This document shows, one piece after another, positions 62,808 to 64,000 of a stretch of 64,000 nucleotides of DNA. Each line of letters begins with the position of its first letter. Positions within the stretch are counted from its first letter, which is position 1. The translations under genes were made by a program, and so were the position numbers. The DNA is from Phenylobacterium soli (GTDB lineage: Bacteria > Pseudomonadota > Alphaproteobacteria > Caulobacterales > Caulobacteraceae), in contig NZ_QFYQ01000001.1 in the NCBI RefSeq assembly GCF_003254475.1, positions 744,001 through 808,000 of the forward strand, written 5' to 3'. The notes under the pieces are model-generated. The model was not told the origin of the DNA. It did no database searches and was given only the letters and a program-made list of their open reading frames with translations.

Positions 62808-62832
62808 GCGCCGACCTGCGGATCCGGAAACC

Positions 62833-62870
62833 AAAAAAGGCGGTCGCCTCACGGCGGCCGCCTTCTTCGT
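62833..62870. terminator. Bidirectional terminator between ftsH and the outer-membrane protein gene
   Basis: AAGGCGGTCGCC (62837-62848), TCAC loop, GGCGGCCGCCTT (62853-62864), one mismatch. Six As on the left (62833-62838) become a U-run for the minus strand; CTTCTTCG on the right serves the plus strand weakly. Confidence 0.75.
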
Positions 62871-62912
62871 CTGCATCAGGCGGGCAGGAGCTGCGCTCGC
62901 CCGCCCAGCGCC

Positions 62913-63716
62913 CTAGCGGATCGGCACGGCCACGTAGACCGAGGCGAAGTAGCCGTCCTTGTTGTTGGAATCGATCGGGTGGCGCCAGCCGCCGGAGAGG
63001 CCGACCTCGCCGAAGCTGGTCATGGTCTTGAGCAGCGGCCCGACCGTCATCTCCTTGTAGTCGTCGTTGCGCAGGAAGCTCACCTGCGGGCCGAACCACT
63101 GGTAGTCGCCCATCTTCCACAGCGCGCGGCCGCTGACCGACCAGCTGGAGAAGGGCTCGGCGTAGCGGCCCTGCAGATTGACCTCGACCTTCTTGTTGAT
63201 CGTGTTGCTGTACTCGCCGAGCACGGCCACGCCGGTCTTGGAGCCGCGCAGCCGCGCCGCCGGGTCGTTGTTGTCGTGCTTGATGTGGGCCACGCCCACA
63301 TAGCCGCCGAAGTTGCCGGCCTCAGTGGCCTTGCGGTAGCCGACCAGCAGGTCGCCGTCGAACAGGCCGACGTGGCGGTCGATGGCGTTGTAGCTGTAGC
63401 GGCCGGCCGAGATGTCGCCGCGGACGGCGAAGCCGTCCTCCCACAGGCTGCGGTTCGGGTTCAGCGCCAGCATGCCGCCGCCGTAGGCGCCGGCGTAGTG
63501 ATTGCTCATCCAGCCGCCGCCCCAGGCGTAGCCGCTCGGCGGCGTGCCTTCGGACGCCGGCGGCGGCGACGGCGCGAGCACGGAGTTGGCCGGCGCTTCC
63601 ACGCCTTGCGCATGGGCCGTGCCGGCCAGGATCATGCCGGCCGCCAGGGCTCCGGAAAACGCCCCTGAAAGCAATCCCCCTGAAAGCAGGGCGGGGCGCG
63701 CGTGCAAGCGGTTCAT
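62913..63716 (-). CDS. Predicted outer-membrane beta-barrel protein, BcsS-like
   Basis: 267 residues with a signal peptide (SGALAAGMILAGTAHAQ). Mature part has alternating polar/hydrophobic strands and aromatic girdles (SLWEDGFAVRGDISAGRYSY, FDGDLLVGYRKAT, YQWFGPQVSFLRNDDYKE) ending in AVPIR, as expected of a small barrel. The pattern recalls cellulose biosynthesis protein BcsS, but no cellulose genes are near and the assignment is tentative. Monocistronic. Confidence 0.6.
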   Translation of the reverse strand: MNRLHARPALLSGGLLSGAFSGALAAGMILAGTAHAQGVEAPANSVLAPSPPPASEGTPPSGYAWGGGWMSNHYAGAYGGGMLALNPNRSLWEDGFAVRGDISAGRYSYNAIDRHVGLFDGDLLVGYRKATEAGNFGGYVGVAHIKHDNNDPAARLRGSKTGVAVLGEYSNTINKKVEVNLQGRYAEPFSSWSVSGRALWKMGDYQWFGPQVSFLRNDDYKEMTVGPLLKTMTSFGEVGLSGGWRHPIDSNNKDGYFASVYVAVPIR

Positions 63717-63819
63717 TCCGATCTCTCCATTGATGGCGGGGTTGAGGTGTCCGCTGCGAATTCGCCTCGCACCGGCTCAACTACGCCCGGAAGACCGGTG
63801 AATGCGTACTTGGAGCAGG

Positions 63820-64000
63820 CTAGCGCGAGCGGCCTCTCAGGCTCGAGCGGAGGAAGCACTTGGAACGCTCGCCGAAGCCGCTCGGCGAGCAGATGTAGGG
63901 CGCCCGGCCGGCGTAGAGCGCCGGCTTGACCTCGGCGGGCGCGGCGGTCTGCGAGCCGCCCGCGGCCGGTTCGGCCTGGACGATTCCCGAGATGGGCCCC
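63820..64000 (-). CDS. Small cysteine-containing protein, 5' end outside the window
   Basis: Minus-strand frame of 59 codons open to the window edge and ending TAG at 63820. The C-terminus APYICSPSGFGERSKCFLRS, with two cysteines spaced for a disulfide, recurs at the end of small exported alphaproteobacterial proteins as far as I can judge. The preceding segment is Ala/Pro/Gly-rich (linker). Start and function not visible. Confidence 0.6.
   Translation of the reverse strand, partial: GPISGIVQAEPAAGGSQTAAPAEVKPALYAGRAPYICSPSGFGERSKCFLRSSLRGRSR

Overview
The window comes from a GC-rich alphaproteobacterium, most likely a member of Caulobacterales (Caulobacter/Phenylobacterium-like). This rests on gene content: a DUF1013/TrcR cell-cycle regulator, a COQ9 homologue, a DUF484-XerC pair, paired DUF465 proteins, a DHS-like polyamine enzyme beside a type III decarboxylase, and strong GC bias at third codon positions. 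It is chromosomal and largely housekeeping. I saw no insertion sequence, prophage, CRISPR array, tRNA or rRNA.

Layout. 1-1044 is the 3' part of a processive GT2 glycosyltransferase. 1142-9210 is a TCA-cycle block (sucC, sucD, sucA, sucB, lpdA) with a good sigma70-like promoter ahead of sucC. 9217-14559 holds small genes, then xerC/DUF484/transaldolase on the minus strand and divergent priA. 14556-16400 encodes a protein made almost wholly of eight-residue repeats. 16479-25166 is a mixed region: TerC, CHAP protein, pentapeptide-repeat protein, DUF488, hydrolase, a cytochrome b plus molybdopterin oxidoreductase pair, an internally duplicated winged-helix regulator and a class A acid phosphatase. 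25313-27741 is a polyamine pair. 28071-30696 is phnCDE, a phosphonate/phosphate-ester ABC importer without a lyase nearby. 30704-32122 is an in-frame TetR-glycosyltransferase fusion with an operator-like palindrome on its start codon, divergent from a normal TetR gene. 34029-36113 is a redoxin / cytochrome c / copper monooxygenase-like / EF-hand protein. 39598-42421 is rfbA-rfbD-rfbB for dTDP-sugars. 44160-51343 carries lipid and acyl-CoA genes and a translationally coupled acyl-CoA ligase / FMN reductase / RibBA run whose GTP cyclohydrolase half is degenerate. 52281-53933 is an RTX serralysin-type protease. 54080-62807 is a housekeeping block: trcR, ubiX, diguanylate cyclase, purE-purK, COQ9, rpsU (apparently starting at CTG) and ftsH with a heat-shock-like promoter. 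The right edge has a predicted outer-membrane protein and a partial small secreted cysteine protein.

How genes work together. suc/lpd make the 2-oxoglutarate dehydrogenase and succinyl-CoA ligase steps; UbiX and COQ9 both serve ubiquinone; purE/purK convert AIR to CAIR; the crotonase, acyl-CoA dehydrogenase and acyl-CoA ligase look like a fatty or aromatic acid module behind a promoter with two dyads. No single complete novel defence or mobile system was found. The strongest candidates for undescribed biology are the TetR-GT4 fusion, the octad-repeat protein, the copper/heme/redoxin protein, the duplicated regulator and the CTG-initiated rpsU.
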